Positions 35,259 through 44,199 of a DNA stretch of 64,000 nt are shown in pieces. Every line of letters starts with the position of its first letter. Within the stretch, counting starts at the first letter, position 1. The position numbers were made by a program, and so were the translations under genes. The DNA comes from Microvirga antarctica (lineage in GTDB: Bacteria > Pseudomonadota > Alphaproteobacteria > Rhizobiales > Beijerinckiaceae), in assembly GCF_017921815.1 (NCBI RefSeq), contig NZ_JAGEMM010000008.1, positions 124,001 to 188,000 of the forward strand. Reading direction: 5' to 3'. The notes below the pieces were generated by a model. The model made no database searches. It saw only the letters and a program-made list of their open reading frames with translations, and had not been told where the DNA came from.

Positions 35259-36637
35259 TGGACCAACCCAAGACCGAGACGGCGCCTCCCGACGATGCGG
35301 GCACGCCCCGCTTCGTCGTCGGCTCGACCATGCGGCATGTCTTGGTGATGTCGAGCACCGGCGCTGCCGGACTGATCGCCATCTTCCTCGTCGACCTCGT
35401 ATCGCTCATGTACATCTCGTGGCTGAAAGACCCGAGCATGACGGCGGGTGTCGGGCTCGCCACGGTGGTGATGTTCCTCACCATGTCGATGAATGTGGGG
35501 TTGATGATTCCCATCGGCGCGCTGGTGTCGCGTGCGCTCGGCGCCCGCGACCACAAGCGGGCGCGGGAACTCGCGACGTCGGCCTGCGTCCTGATGGTGC
35601 TGGTCTCGACAGGAATCAGCGCCCTCCTCCTGCCTTTCGTGCCGCGTCTGCTGACCCTTCTCGGCGCCACGGGACAGACCGGCGAGGTGGCCAAGCATTT
35701 CCTCTGGATCATGCTGCCCACCAACGGTTTGATGGCCCTCGGGATGGCCTTTTCCACGCTCCTGCGCGCCGCAGGCGACGCCAGGCGCAGCATGTTCGCC
35801 AGCCTGTCCGTCGCCATCGTCACGGTGCTGCTCGACCCGATCCTGATCTTCGGCCTCGACCTGCGCTCGAACGGGGCAGCCATCACCATCAACGTCGCGC
35901 GGATCGTCTATGCGTATGTCGGGTATCGCTATGTCATCGGCCATTACGCGCTTCTTTCGCGCCCGACGGTTGCGGGCGTAATGCGCGATGCACGGCCCTT
36001 CTTCGCCATCGCGATCCCGGCGATCCTGACCAACGTCGCGGCGCCAGTTTCGTCGGCGTTTTTCACCGGCATCATCTCGCGGTTCGGCGATGAGGCGATC
36101 GCCGCCTCGGCGATCATCGACCGGGTCACGCCGGTGGCCTTTGGCGGGCTGTTCGCGATGGCGGCGGCGATCGGGCCGGTGATGGGCCAGAATTGGGGCG
36201 CCCGGCGCTTCGGCCGGGTTCGCCAGACCCTGCGCGACACGCTCCTGGTCATGGTTCTCTACATCCTTGCCGTGTGGCTGATGCTCTATCTCATCCGCGT
36301 GCCGCTGACGCAGGCCTTCAACGCGCCGCCGCTGACGGCCGATATCGTGCAGTTCTTCTGTCAGATCAGCGGGCTGATCTGGTTCTTCATCGGCCTGGTG
36401 CTGGTGTCCAACTCCGCTTTCAACAATCTCGGCTTCCCGCTGTTGTCGACGTTCTTCAACTGGGGCCGGGCGACGCTCGGCATGATTCCCTTCGCCTATC
36501 TGGGCGCGCAGATGGCGGGTCCCAAAGGCGCGCTCGTGGGAATCGGCGCGGGGTCGGTTGCGTTCGGGATCGGGGCGGTCATCACTTCGTTCTGGACAGT
36601 CAGGCGATTGGAGCGCCAAGCTCAGGTCCCGCTCTAG
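35258..36637 (+). CDS. MATE-family efflux transporter
   Basis: 459 residues starting at a GTG (35258) that overlaps the antiporter stop by one base. Twelve membrane helices in two six-helix halves are evident. MATE features include LGARDHKRARELATSACVLM after helix 2, GDARRSMFASL between helices, and the second-half repeat MGQNWGARRFGRVRQTL. It exports cationic drugs or metabolites with Na+ or H+. Substrates are unknown. Its coupling to a Kef-like antiporter suggests a shared stress context. Confidence 0.92.
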   Translation: MDQPKTETAPPDDAGTPRFVVGSTMRHVLVMSSTGAAGLIAIFLVDLVSLMYISWLKDPSMTAGVGLATVVMFLTMSMNVGLMIPIGALVSRALGARDHKRARELATSACVLMVLVSTGISALLLPFVPRLLTLLGATGQTGEVAKHFLWIMLPTNGLMALGMAFSTLLRAAGDARRSMFASLSVAIVTVLLDPILIFGLDLRSNGAAITINVARIVYAYVGYRYVIGHYALLSRPTVAGVMRDARPFFAIAIPAILTNVAAPVSSAFFTGIISRFGDEAIAASAIIDRVTPVAFGGLFAMAAAIGPVMGQNWGARRFGRVRQTLRDTLLVMVLYILAVWLMLYLIRVPLTQAFNAPPLTADIVQFFCQISGLIWFFIGLVLVSNSAFNNLGFPLLSTFFNWGRATLGMIPFAYLGAQMAGPKGALVGIGAGSVAFGIGAVITSFWTVRRLERQAQVPL

Positions 36638-36661
36638 CGCGGTCCGACACAGGAGGCGGCG

Positions 36662-37399
36662 ATGTTCGATTGGTTCGACTTCATGCGCCAGGCGCAGATG
36701 AACGCCGCCACCGCGCTCCTCGGGCGCCAGTTCAACGTCAGCGGCGATCAGGCCCAGCGGGCTCTGGCGGCGTTCCTGCCGGCTTTCGCCATGGGGATGC
36801 AGCACACGATGGGCGCACCCTCGCCCAACCCGATGATGGCGGGACTGTTCGGCGGCGCCTATCAGTCCCTGTGGCTCAACGGCGCCCAGGCGTTCTCGCC
36901 GGATTCCCGCCGCAACGGCGAGCAGATTCTCGATCAGCTGTTTGGCTCGGACGACGTGAGCCGGAAAGTCGCCCAGCAGGCGGCGTCCGTGACAGGCGTC
37001 AATGCCGACGTCATGCGGCAGATGCTGCCGGTGCTCGCAGGGATCTATGCCGGCGGCCTGTATCACTGGCTGTCCGGCCAGACTCGCGCCATGTCGCAGA
37101 AGGCAGAGCCGGCGCCGTCCCTGACGCCGAAGAGCATGGCCGAGTCATGGAGCCGCCTGTGCACGGCCTGGACCGGGGCAGCCCCCGTCGAGGCCAAGCC
37201 CGAGGTCTCGCCCTTCGAGGCGATGATGGCCGGATTCAAGCCAGCGCCCGCCGACCCTCGGGAGCGTCACGTAAATGCGAACGCACCTCCGGCCTGGGAG
37301 GACATGATGGAAAAGGGACGCGATCTGCAGAAGCAGTATCTCGCGTCCCTCCAGGCGATTTTCGACGAGGCGCAGAAGGCCGGCGCAGACAAGAGCTAG
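36662..37399 (+). CDS. DUF937-family protein
   Basis: 245 residues starting at the ATG at 36662, preceded by AGGAGG. The N-terminal half is an Ala/Gln-rich helical DUF937 module (VSGDQAQRALAAFLPAFAMGM; ILDQLFGSDDVSRKVAQQAASVTGV; MRQMLPVLAGIYAGGLYHWL). The C-terminal half is amphipathic and phasin-like (MEKGRDLQKQYLASLQAIFDEAQ). Cytoplasmic, function unknown. It follows the MATE gene by 24 bases. Its TAG shares the CTAG sequence with the stop codon of the convergent DUF1127 gene. Confidence 0.8.
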   Translation: MFDWFDFMRQAQMNAATALLGRQFNVSGDQAQRALAAFLPAFAMGMQHTMGAPSPNPMMAGLFGGAYQSLWLNGAQAFSPDSRRNGEQILDQLFGSDDVSRKVAQQAASVTGVNADVMRQMLPVLAGIYAGGLYHWLSGQTRAMSQKAEPAPSLTPKSMAESWSRLCTAWTGAAPVEAKPEVSPFEAMMAGFKPAPADPRERHVNANAPPAWEDMMEKGRDLQKQYLASLQAIFDEAQKAGADKS

Positions 37400-37731
37400 C
37401 CCGCGTATCCTGAGCGGGGCGCGAGGGGAACCATGGGCCGCTGGCCTGAATCATGCCTTACCGCCGGAGAACGGGACTGTTTCTCGTCCCATCGATGCAG
37501 ATTAACCGCATTGTCCCGGAGAAATATCTCGGCAAGCGCCCCCTCGACCTCGCCGCGCGTCAGCCCGATGTCTTTGAGCATGCGATCGTCGAATTGGGCC
37601 AGGTGACGGATTTCACGGCGGCTCTGCCAGCGATTCATCACCACCGTCGCGCCGGTGCCGAAAGCCGCGACGACGCGCTTCAGCGCGGTCAGGTTCAGGG
37701 ACATCGAAACGGTGGAGCTGAGGTGGGTCAT
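37396..37731 (-). CDS. DUF1127 domain small protein with C-terminal extension
   Basis: 111 residues from the ATG ending at 37731, with CTGGAG upstream; an ATG 13 codons further up is possible. The DUF1127 motif lies at about residues 33-68 (MNRWQSRREIRHLAQFDDRM, LKDIGLTRGEVEGAL). Small DUF1127 proteins affect phosphate, carbon and RNA metabolism in alphaproteobacteria. Here about 35 extra residues follow the domain. It is divergent from a LysR-type regulator across 255 bases that hold palindromes. Confidence 0.85.
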   Translation of the reverse strand: MTHLSSTVSMSLNLTALKRVVAAFGTGATVVMNRWQSRREIRHLAQFDDRMLKDIGLTRGEVEGALAEIFLRDNAVNLHRWDEKQSRSPAVRHDSGQRPMVPLAPRSGYAG

Positions 37732-37917
37732 CGCGGGTCTCCAGACATGGCGATTTTTGCTGAGTGTCACCTTCGGCGGAGAATGCAGAGAACAATCAAC
37801 CCATTCATCGACTTGCGAAATCGAGACCGATCAATCGCCCTCGTCATGCGACGCGGAAGCATTCCGTTTGGGAAATCAACAGACTTACCAACGGCTTGAC
37901 AAATCTCTACCACAAGG

Positions 37918-37936
37918 CGTTTCATCACTTGAAACG
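37918..37936. promoter_or_regulatory. Palindrome in the LysR/DUF1127 intergenic region
   Basis: CGTTTCA (37918-37924) and TGAAACG (37930-37936) form a perfect 7-bp inverted repeat with a 5-base centre. A second AT-rich imperfect palindrome (ATCAT...ATGAT) lies at about 37952-37972, just before the LysR start. Both are plausible LysR-type operator sites in a region that is notably AT-richer than its surroundings. Confidence 0.5.
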
Positions 37937-37986
37937 ATTGTTTGAGATAGATATCATTCGTTTGATTGATGATGCAGGAAACGACC

Positions 37987-38877
37987 ATGCACCTCCTTGA
38001 TATCGACCAGTTGCGCACCTTCGTGGCGATTGCTGACACGGGCTCGTTCACCCGCGCGGCCGATGTGGTCCACAAGACCCAGAGCGCGGTGTCCATGCAG
38101 ATGAAGCGGCTCGAGGAGCGCGTCGGCCGGGTGATCTTTGAACGCGACGGCCGTCTGTCCAAGCTGACGGATGAAGGCGAGCGGCTGCTCGATTATGCCC
38201 GCCGGATCGTACGCCTGAACACCGAATGCATGGCGGCCTTCAACGACAACGAGCTGAGCGGCCGGGTCCGCTTGGGGCTGCCCGACGATTACGCCGACCG
38301 TTACCTGCCGGAGATCCTGGCGCGGTTTTCGCGCTCCAATCCCAAGGCCGAGGTCACGGTCATGTGCGAGCCGACGCAGAACCTCATCGAGCGCGTCCAG
38401 CACGGCGATATCGACCTTGCCATCATCACCCATGTGGATCGGCGCGGTCCGTCGGAAATCGTGCGCATCGAACAGCTGCTCTGGGTCACCTCCGCTCGCC
38501 ATTCCGTGCATGAGGAAACACCGATCCCGCTTGCCCTCGGGCGGCCCAATTGCGACTGGCGTCATTCGGCCACGGAAGTTCTCGAGGCAGCCGATCGGCC
38601 GTACCGCATCCTTTACGTGGCTTGGCACTCCACCGCGGTCGGAGCGGCAATTCTGGCCGGGCTCGCGGTCTCCGTTCTGCCGGAGAGCGCCGTGCGGCCG
38701 GGCATGCGCATCCTCGGTCCGTCGGATGGATTCCCCGCGCTGCCGTCCTGCAAGATCGGCCTCATCCGCGCCCGGCAGCAGGAAAATCCGCTCGCCGATG
38801 CGCTGGGTTTTCACATCAAGCAATCGCTCGACAATCTCGGCTCCACGCGGCCCCTGCTGGCGCCGGCTGCCGAGTGA
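37987..38877 (+). CDS. LysR-family transcriptional regulator
   Basis: 296 residues from the ATG at 37987 (AGGAAACG upstream); three in-frame methionines precede it without a ribosome site. The N-terminal winged helix is typical: LLDIDQLRTFVAIADTGSFTRAADVV, then QSAVSMQMKRLEERVG. The rest is the periplasmic-binding-like effector domain (GRVRLGLPDDYADRYLPEIL). Divergent orientation from the DUF1127 gene and the shared palindromes suggest control of itself and that gene. The effector is unknown. Its stop abuts the stop of the convergent DMT gene. Confidence 0.92.
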   Translation: MHLLDIDQLRTFVAIADTGSFTRAADVVHKTQSAVSMQMKRLEERVGRVIFERDGRLSKLTDEGERLLDYARRIVRLNTECMAAFNDNELSGRVRLGLPDDYADRYLPEILARFSRSNPKAEVTVMCEPTQNLIERVQHGDIDLAIITHVDRRGPSEIVRIEQLLWVTSARHSVHEETPIPLALGRPNCDWRHSATEVLEAADRPYRILYVAWHSTAVGAAILAGLAVSVLPESAVRPGMRILGPSDGFPALPSCKIGLIRARQQENPLADALGFHIKQSLDNLGSTRPLLAPAAE

Positions 38878-39867
38878 TCAGGCTTTCAAAGCGGGCCTGC
38901 GCAGCACGATGACGTTGCCGACGAGCGCGAGGACGACGCCGAGCGCTGCGATCGGCGTCCACGCGTAGCCTTCGACCAGGGTCGACACGCCGAGGGCCAC
39001 GATGGGAAACAGCACCGTCGTGTAGCCGGCGCGCGCGGGCCCCAGACGCCGCAGCAGGGTCAGATAGGACGCAAAGGCCAGGACGGACGCTCCGATGGCG
39101 AGGTAGAGCAATGCCCCGAGATAGACGAGCGTCGGCTCGACGATGAAGGCATTGCCGCGCACCAGGTTGATCACCAGCAGGATGCCGGTGCCATAGGTCA
39201 TCCCCCAGGCATTGGCCGAGATGAGCGGGATGCCGCGTCGTTGCAGAGATGTCGAGACCATGTTGCCGCTGCAGAACAGCAGCGTCCCAAGGGCGCACAG
39301 GCCAAGGCCCAGGAGCGCCCCGGCATTGAAGCCAGCGCCGGTGATCTCCGGCAGGAACAGCAGGCCGATTCCGGTTGCGCCGAGGCCTGCGCCGAGCGCC
39401 ACGCGCAGATCGATCGCCTGGCGAAAGACCAGAAAGCCGAGGATCAGGTTGAAGATCGACGTCAACGAAAAGACGACCGACAGAAGCCCCGACGGGACGG
39501 TGAGCCCGCCATAGTAGAAGCAGAGAAAATTCAGGGAGAACAGGCAAAAGCCGGTCGCGATGAATCGCAAATGGTCCGCAAGCGGAAACGCCACCGGCTT
39601 GCCGGCGACGCCCACCCAGCCCCACATGCAGGCAGCCGCCAGCACGAAGCGCCACAGCACGGACATTTCGGGCGCCACGACGCCGAGCTGACCGTGAATG
39701 GCAATCCAGCTCACCCCCCACAGGAAGATGGTGGCGGCATAGATGGCAAGCGTCGACCCGTCGAGGCGGGCGCCGGCCGGCGGTTCCCCGCTGCGGGAGA
39801 CCGGCGCAGGCGACGACAGCGAAAGCGATCGGGGATGTTCCGTCGGCTGCGGCATGAAACGATCCAA
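38878..39867 (-). CDS. EamA/DMT-family transporter
   Basis: 329 residues with ten membrane helices in two EamA repeats. The N-terminal 38 residues are hydrophilic; a start at M5 (MPQPTEH) is equally possible. Signatures are LWGVSWIAIHGQLGVVAPEMSVLWRF in the first repeat, GLLSVVFSLTSIFNLILGFLVFRQAI, and LVEGYAWTPIAALGVVLALVGN at the end. It probably exports an amino acid or metabolite. A 25-base palindrome lies 37 bases before the start, suggesting regulation. Its stop codon touches that of the LysR gene. Confidence 0.88.
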   Translation of the reverse strand: MDRFMPQPTEHPRSLSLSSPAPVSRSGEPPAGARLDGSTLAIYAATIFLWGVSWIAIHGQLGVVAPEMSVLWRFVLAAACMWGWVGVAGKPVAFPLADHLRFIATGFCLFSLNFLCFYYGGLTVPSGLLSVVFSLTSIFNLILGFLVFRQAIDLRVALGAGLGATGIGLLFLPEITGAGFNAGALLGLGLCALGTLLFCSGNMVSTSLQRRGIPLISANAWGMTYGTGILLVINLVRGNAFIVEPTLVYLGALLYLAIGASVLAFASYLTLLRRLGPARAGYTTVLFPIVALGVSTLVEGYAWTPIAALGVVLALVGNVIVLRRPALKA

Positions 39868-39903
39868 TGTTTAGATCGTTCCTTACCGATCCTGATTTAT
39901 CAG

Positions 39904-39928
39904 TTCCAATGATAAATTATCATTGGAA
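39904..39928. promoter_or_regulatory. Perfect 25-base AT-rich palindrome upstream of the DMT transporter
   Basis: Arms TTCCAATGATA (39904-39914) and TATCATTGGAA (39918-39928) around aat. It is far more AT-rich than the neighbouring DNA. It could be the operator of the transporter gene or a hairpin ending the DUF1993 transcript; there is no T-run beyond it, which favours an operator. Confidence 0.55.
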
Positions 39929-39975
39929 TGCCACGGAATGCTGATGCCTCACGCCGGCCCAGGCCCTTAGCGCCT

Positions 39976-40485
39976 TTAGCCGAACGGTCCGAGAAAATCG
40001 CGCTTGCCGATGACGACGCCCTTGTGGCGCAGGATGTCGTAGGCGGTCGTGAGGTGGAAATAGAAGTTGGGCAGGCCGAACGAGAGCAGATAGGCCTCCC
40101 CGGACATCGAGGGCTTGAGGCCGCCGGCATTGATCGTCACCACGCGGGATTCGCTCCCCTCGAACGACGCCGCATCGACGCCCTCGATATAGGCGATCGT
40201 GCGGGCGACGCGATCGAGCAGTTCGGGGAACGAGGTTTCCGTATCGGCCATCTTGGGCGAGGCGACGCCGGTCAGCCGTTCGATGGAGAGTTTCGACGTG
40301 TCGCTGGCGCGCTGGACCTGTCCGGCGAGTGCGATCATGTCGGGGGCAAGCCGCGCATCGATGAGTTCGCTCGGCGCGATCTTGTGCTCGGCCGCGTGGG
40401 CGGCGCCTTTTTCGAGGATGGTCGCGAGGATGGTGAGGCCCCGGGTGAAAACCGGCACCGAGGCCTGGTACATCGAGAGTGGCAT
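39976..40485 (-). CDS. DUF1993-family protein
   Basis: 169 residues from the ATG ending at 40485 (GGAGCAGG upstream). It begins PLSMYQASVPVFTRGLTILATIL, the usual DUF1993 start, and continues with helical segments (MIALAGQVQRASDTSK, ELLDRVARTIAYIEGVD) and the C-terminal NFYFHLTTAYDILRHKGV. The fold is related to the DinB four-helix bundle; the biochemical function is unknown. It has no close operon partner: the DMT gene is 108 bases downstream on the same strand. Confidence 0.85.
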   Translation of the reverse strand: MPLSMYQASVPVFTRGLTILATILEKGAAHAAEHKIAPSELIDARLAPDMIALAGQVQRASDTSKLSIERLTGVASPKMADTETSFPELLDRVARTIAYIEGVDAASFEGSESRVVTINAGGLKPSMSGEAYLLSFGLPNFYFHLTTAYDILRHKGVVIGKRDFLGPFG

Positions 40486-40705
40486 GATTGTCCTGCTCCA
40501 AAAAAGCCGCACCGCGCGGCCCGCCCGTTCCGGCCGGCGCGAGGTGCTCCTCGCCGGAACCGTTCCCCGCAGGTAGGCCGCTTTCAGGGCGGTGAAGTCA
40601 AGGCCGCCGCCCCGCCTGGACGGGATGGCAGCATCGCGAAAATGTGCCTTGGTGGCGCACCCGCGATGGGGCTAGCGTCCCGCGCATGGACAGCAGCAGG
40701 GGACG

Positions 40706-41509
40706 ATGACGATGGACCTCGATCTGAAAGGGCGGCGCGCACTGGTGACGGGATCCACCGCGGGAATCGGCTTTGCAATCGCAACGCAATTGTCGCGCAT
40801 GGGCGCCAAGGTGGCGATCAACGGACGGACCGCCGGTCGCGTCGACGAGGCCATCGCCAAACTGCGTGCGGCGATTCCCGACGGACAGTTTGTGGCCGCC
40901 CCCGGAGACGTGGGGACGGATGACGGCATGGCGGCCGTCACGGCGGCGGTGCCGGCCCTCGATATCCTGGTCAACAACGCGGGCATCTTCGAGCCGAAGC
41001 CGTTCTTCGACATCCCCGACGAGGATTGGCGGCGGTTCTTCGACGTGAACGTGCTGAGCGGCATCCGTCTTGCCCGGCACTACACCTCCGCCATGGTCTC
41101 GCGGGGTTGGGGTCGGGTGGTGTTCATCTCCAGTGAATCCGCCGTGCAGATCCCCGTCGAGATGGTGCATTACGGCATGACGAAAACCGCGCAGCTTGCC
41201 GTCGCGCGCGGACTTGCCGAGACGGTCTCTGGCAGCGGCGTGACCGTCAATTCCGTGCTCCCCGGCCCGACCCTGTCGGAGGGTGTCGAGGTGTTCATGC
41301 GCCAGATGGCGGCTGGCGGCGGAGAGCAGGATCTCGATGCAGCGGGCGCGGCCTTCATTCGCGAGAACCGCCCGTCCTCACTGCTGGGACGGTTGATCCG
41401 GCCTGACGAGATTGCAAGCCTCGTGGCTTATCTGTGCAGCCCGGCAGCCAGCGCCACGACGGGGGCAGCCATGCGGGTCGATGGCGGCGTCGTGCGCTCG
41501 ATCCTGTAG
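40706..41509 (+). CDS. Short-chain dehydrogenase/reductase (SDR)
   Basis: 267 residues; ATG codons at 40706 and 40712 are both possible starts. The NAD(P)-binding motif is [15 protein letters not shown], the NNAG motif lies in ILVNNAGIF, the catalytic serine in [10 protein letters not shown] and the YxxxK pair in [11 protein letters not shown]. The RINGR-type residue NGR after beta2 favours NADP. It oxidises or reduces an unknown alcohol or carbonyl. The luciferase-like oxidoreductase gene starts 30 bases downstream, so the two are likely cotranscribed. Confidence 0.92.
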   Translation: MTMDLDLKGRRALVTGSTAGIGFAIATQLSRMGAKVAINGRTAGRVDEAIAKLRAAIPDGQFVAAPGDVGTDDGMAAVTAAVPALDILVNNAGIFEPKPFFDIPDEDWRRFFDVNVLSGIRLARHYTSAMVSRGWGRVVFISSESAVQIPVEMVHYGMTKTAQLAVARGLAETVSGSGVTVNSVLPGPTLSEGVEVFMRQMAAGGGEQDLDAAGAAFIRENRPSSLLGRLIRPDEIASLVAYLCSPAASATTGAAMRVDGGVVRSIL

Positions 41510-41538
41510 GCCCGTCCGGCGCATTCGCGGAGATCGTG

Positions 41539-42594
41539 ATGGAACTTGGCCTCTACACATTCGTCGAGACAACGCCCGATCCGCAAACGGGATTTCTCGT
41601 CAGTCCGGCGCAGCGCCTGCGCGACCTGATCGAGGAGATTGAACTCGCCGATCAGGTCGGTCTCAACGTGTTCGGCATCGGCGAACATCACCGCGCCGAT
41701 TATGTGGCATCCTCACCGGCGGTGGTGCTCGCAGCGGCGGCGGCGCGCACCAAGACCATCCGCCTGACGAGCGCCGTCACGGTGCTGAGTTCGGACGACC
41801 CGGTGCGCGTGTTCCAGGATTTCGCCACCCTCGATCTTCTGTCCGGCGGGCGGGCGGAAATCATGGCGGGGCGCGGCTCCTTCATCGAGTCGTTTCCGCT
41901 CTTCGGCTATGATCTTGCCGATTACGACGCGCTGTTTTCCGAGAAGCTCGACCTGCTGCTGAAGATCCGCGACAGCGAGCGCGTGACATGGTCGGGCCAG
42001 CATCGCCCCGCGCTGTCAAACCTCGCCGTCTATCCCCGGCCGGAGCATGTGATCCCCATCTGGATCGCGGTCGGCGGAACGCCGCAATCGATTGTCCGCG
42101 CGGCGAGCCTCGGCCTGCCGCTGGCGCTTGCCATTATCGGCGGAGAACCGGAGCGCTTCGCGCCCCTCGTCGCGTTGTATCGCGAAGCCTCGCGTCGCGC
42201 AGGCTTCGATGCGAACCACCTGCAGGTTGGCATCAACGCGCACGCTTTTGTGGCCGACACCGCGCAGCAGGCCGCCGACGCGTTCTTTCCATCCTATGCG
42301 GACGTGATGACGAAGCTTGGACGCGAGCGGGGCTGGGCGCCGACAAGCCGGCCGCACTTCGATCAGCTCATCGGCCCGCGCGGCGCGCTGATCGTCGGCA
42401 CGCCGCAGCAGGCCATCGACAAAATCCTGAAACAGCACAGCGTTTTCGGAAACACGCGGTACATGATGCAGCTCAGTGTCGGCACCATGCCGCATGCGCA
42501 GATCATGCGCGCCATTGAGTTGATCGGCACGGAGGTGGCACCCGCGGTGCGCATGGAGGTGGCCCGCCGCAACGCCGAAAACGTCCCGGTCTAG
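41539..42594 (+). CDS. Luciferase-like (LLM) flavin-dependent oxidoreductase
   Basis: 351 residues from the ATG at 41539 (GGAG upstream). TIM-barrel features of the LLM class are [14 protein letters not shown] at the start, [21 protein letters not shown], and the flavin-phosphate region [17 protein letters not shown]. The C-terminal [14 protein letters not shown] segment is typical of the class containing short-chain, F420-independent members. Probably FMN-linked; substrate unknown. Its TAG shares CTAG with the stop of the convergent acr3 remnant. Confidence 0.88.
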   Translation: MELGLYTFVETTPDPQTGFLVSPAQRLRDLIEEIELADQVGLNVFGIGEHHRADYVASSPAVVLAAAAARTKTIRLTSAVTVLSSDDPVRVFQDFATLDLLSGGRAEIMAGRGSFIESFPLFGYDLADYDALFSEKLDLLLKIRDSERVTWSGQHRPALSNLAVYPRPEHVIPIWIAVGGTPQSIVRAASLGLPLALAIIGGEPERFAPLVALYREASRRAGFDANHLQVGINAHAFVADTAQQAADAFFPSYADVMTKLGRERGWAPTSRPHFDQLIGPRGALIVGTPQQAIDKILKQHSVFGNTRYMMQLSVGTMPHAQIMRAIELIGTEVAPAVRMEVARRNAENVPV

Positions 42595-43661
42595 GTGCCT
42601 GAAGGTGGCGTCTGGACGACGCCTTGAGCGGTGCGTGCGGGCGCGCGCTCATACCAGCCCTGGCTGCGGTTGACGATCCACACGATGGTGAGCATCACCG
42701 GCACCTCGATCAGCACGCCGACGACGGTCGCCAGCGCCGCGCCGGACGTGAAGCCGAAGAGGCTGATGGCGGCAGCCACGGCCAGCTCGAAGAAGTTGCT
42801 CGCGCCGATCAGCGCCGACGGCCCCGCAATGGCATGCGATTCGCCCGCGACGCGGTTGAGCCAGTAGGCGAGCCCCGCATTGAGGTAGACCTGGATCAGG
42901 ATCGGCACCGCCAGCACGGCGATGATGGCGGGCTGCGCGATGATCTGTTCGCCCTGAAAGCCGAACAGCAACACCAGCGTCGCCAACAAAGACACCAGCG
43001 AGAGCGGGCCGAGGATCTGCTGGGCCTTTTGCAGGGCGCCGTCTGCGCCCCGTGCGATCAGCCAACGCCGCAGCCACTGGGCGGCAATCACCGGGATCAG
43101 GATATAGAGCGCGACCGACAGGACCAGCGTGCCCCACGGCACGACGATGGCCGACAAACCGAGCAGCAGGCCGACAATCGGCGCGAAGGCGACGATCATG
43201 ATCACGTCGTTGAGCGCGACCTGCGTCAACGTGAAATGCGGATCACCTTTCGTCAGGTTGCTCCACACGAACACCATGGCGGTGCAGGGCGCGGCGGCGA
43301 GAATGATGAGCCCGGCCGTATAGCTCGCGATCTGGTCGGCGGCCAGATACGGTCGGAACAGATGGGCGATAACGAACCAGGCGAGCAACGCCATCGAAAA
43401 CGGTTTGATGGCCCAGTTGATGAACAGCGTCACGCCGATCCCGCGCCAGTGCCGGCCCACCTACCCCAAGGCGGAAAAATCGATCCGCAACAGCATCGGG
43501 ATCACCATGATCCAGATCAGGACCGCCACCGGCAAGTTGACCCGCGCGATCTCCGCCGCGCCGATCGCCTGGAACACAGCCGGAAAGGCGTGGCCGAGCG
43601 CGATTCCGGCAACGATGCACAACGTGACCCAAACGGTCAGATAGCGTTCGAAAATCGACAT
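42591..43661 (-). pseudogene. acr3: ACR3-family arsenite efflux permease interrupted by an in-frame amber codon
   Basis: The frame is open from the ATG ending at 43661 to 42591 except for one TAG at 43463-43461, after RIDFSALG and before VGRHWRGIGVTLF. Reading through it gives a continuous 355-codon ACR3 protein of normal length with ten helices. The first part is ERYLTVWVTLCIVAGIALG. The essential arsenite-site cysteine is in AAAPCTAMVFVWS. A single base change from GAG or CAG would create this TAG. Without suppression only a 66-residue fragment is made; a GTG directly after the TAG could allow reinitiation of a protein lacking the first helices. A sequencing error is the main alternative. 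Confidence 0.85.
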
Positions 43662-43671
43662 GCGGCCGTCC

Positions 43672-44199
43672 TCACCCGTTCGCCGCAGCGGCTCTCGTGT
43701 GGCCCTCTGCGGCGCCGATGGCCCGCACCCGCGCGTGGAGCGAAGCCTTGTCGAGGCTCGCGATCGGCAAACTGGAAAAGGCCTGGATGCGGTTCTTCAG
43801 ATAGCGATAGGCGGTAAGGAATGCCGCCAGCTTTTCAACGTCGGAGCCCTCCACCGCGGCCGGGTCCTCGATGCCCCAGTGGGCGGTGACCGGATGGCCG
43901 GGCCAGACCGGGCAGGCCTCGCCGGCGGCGTTGTCGCAGACGGTAAAGACGAAATCCATAACCGGCGCATCCGCAGCCGCGAACGCGTCCCAGTTCTTCG
44001 ACCGCAATCCCGCCGTCGGATAGCCGGCATCATTCAGCACCTTGATGGCAAACGGATTGACCGTGCCCTTGGGATGACTGCCCGCCGAATAGGCCCGAAA
44101 CCGCCCCGCGCCGTCCGTATTGAGGATGGCTTCCGCGAGGATCGAGCGGGCGGTGTTGCCGGTGCACAGAAACATGACGTTGTAGATGCGCTCACTCAT
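43672..44199 (-). CDS. arsC: Arsenate reductase, low-molecular-weight phosphatase type
   Basis: 175 residues from the ATG ending at 44199. It reduces arsenate to arsenite. The P-loop C-x5-R is at C12 in MFLCTGNTARSILAE, and the FVFTVCDNAAGEACPVWPG segment contains two further cysteines that can relay the disulfide. It belongs to the branch found beside ACR3 pumps, where glutathione/glutaredoxin or thioredoxin acts as donor. It overlaps arsR by 8 bases and lies 10 bases before acr3. Confidence 0.92.
   Translation of the reverse strand: MSERIYNVMFLCTGNTARSILAEAILNTDGAGRFRAYSAGSHPKGTVNPFAIKVLNDAGYPTAGLRSKNWDAFAAADAPVMDFVFTVCDNAAGEACPVWPGHPVTAHWGIEDPAAVEGSDVEKLAAFLTAYRYLKNRIQAFSSLPIASLDKASLHARVRAIGAAEGHTRAAAANG

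Noticed and set aside
43461-43661. Treating the 66-residue N-terminal frame and the 290-residue frame as two separate membrane-protein genes
   Set aside because: They are contiguous in the same frame, join at a conserved ACR3 segment, and together have the normal family length.
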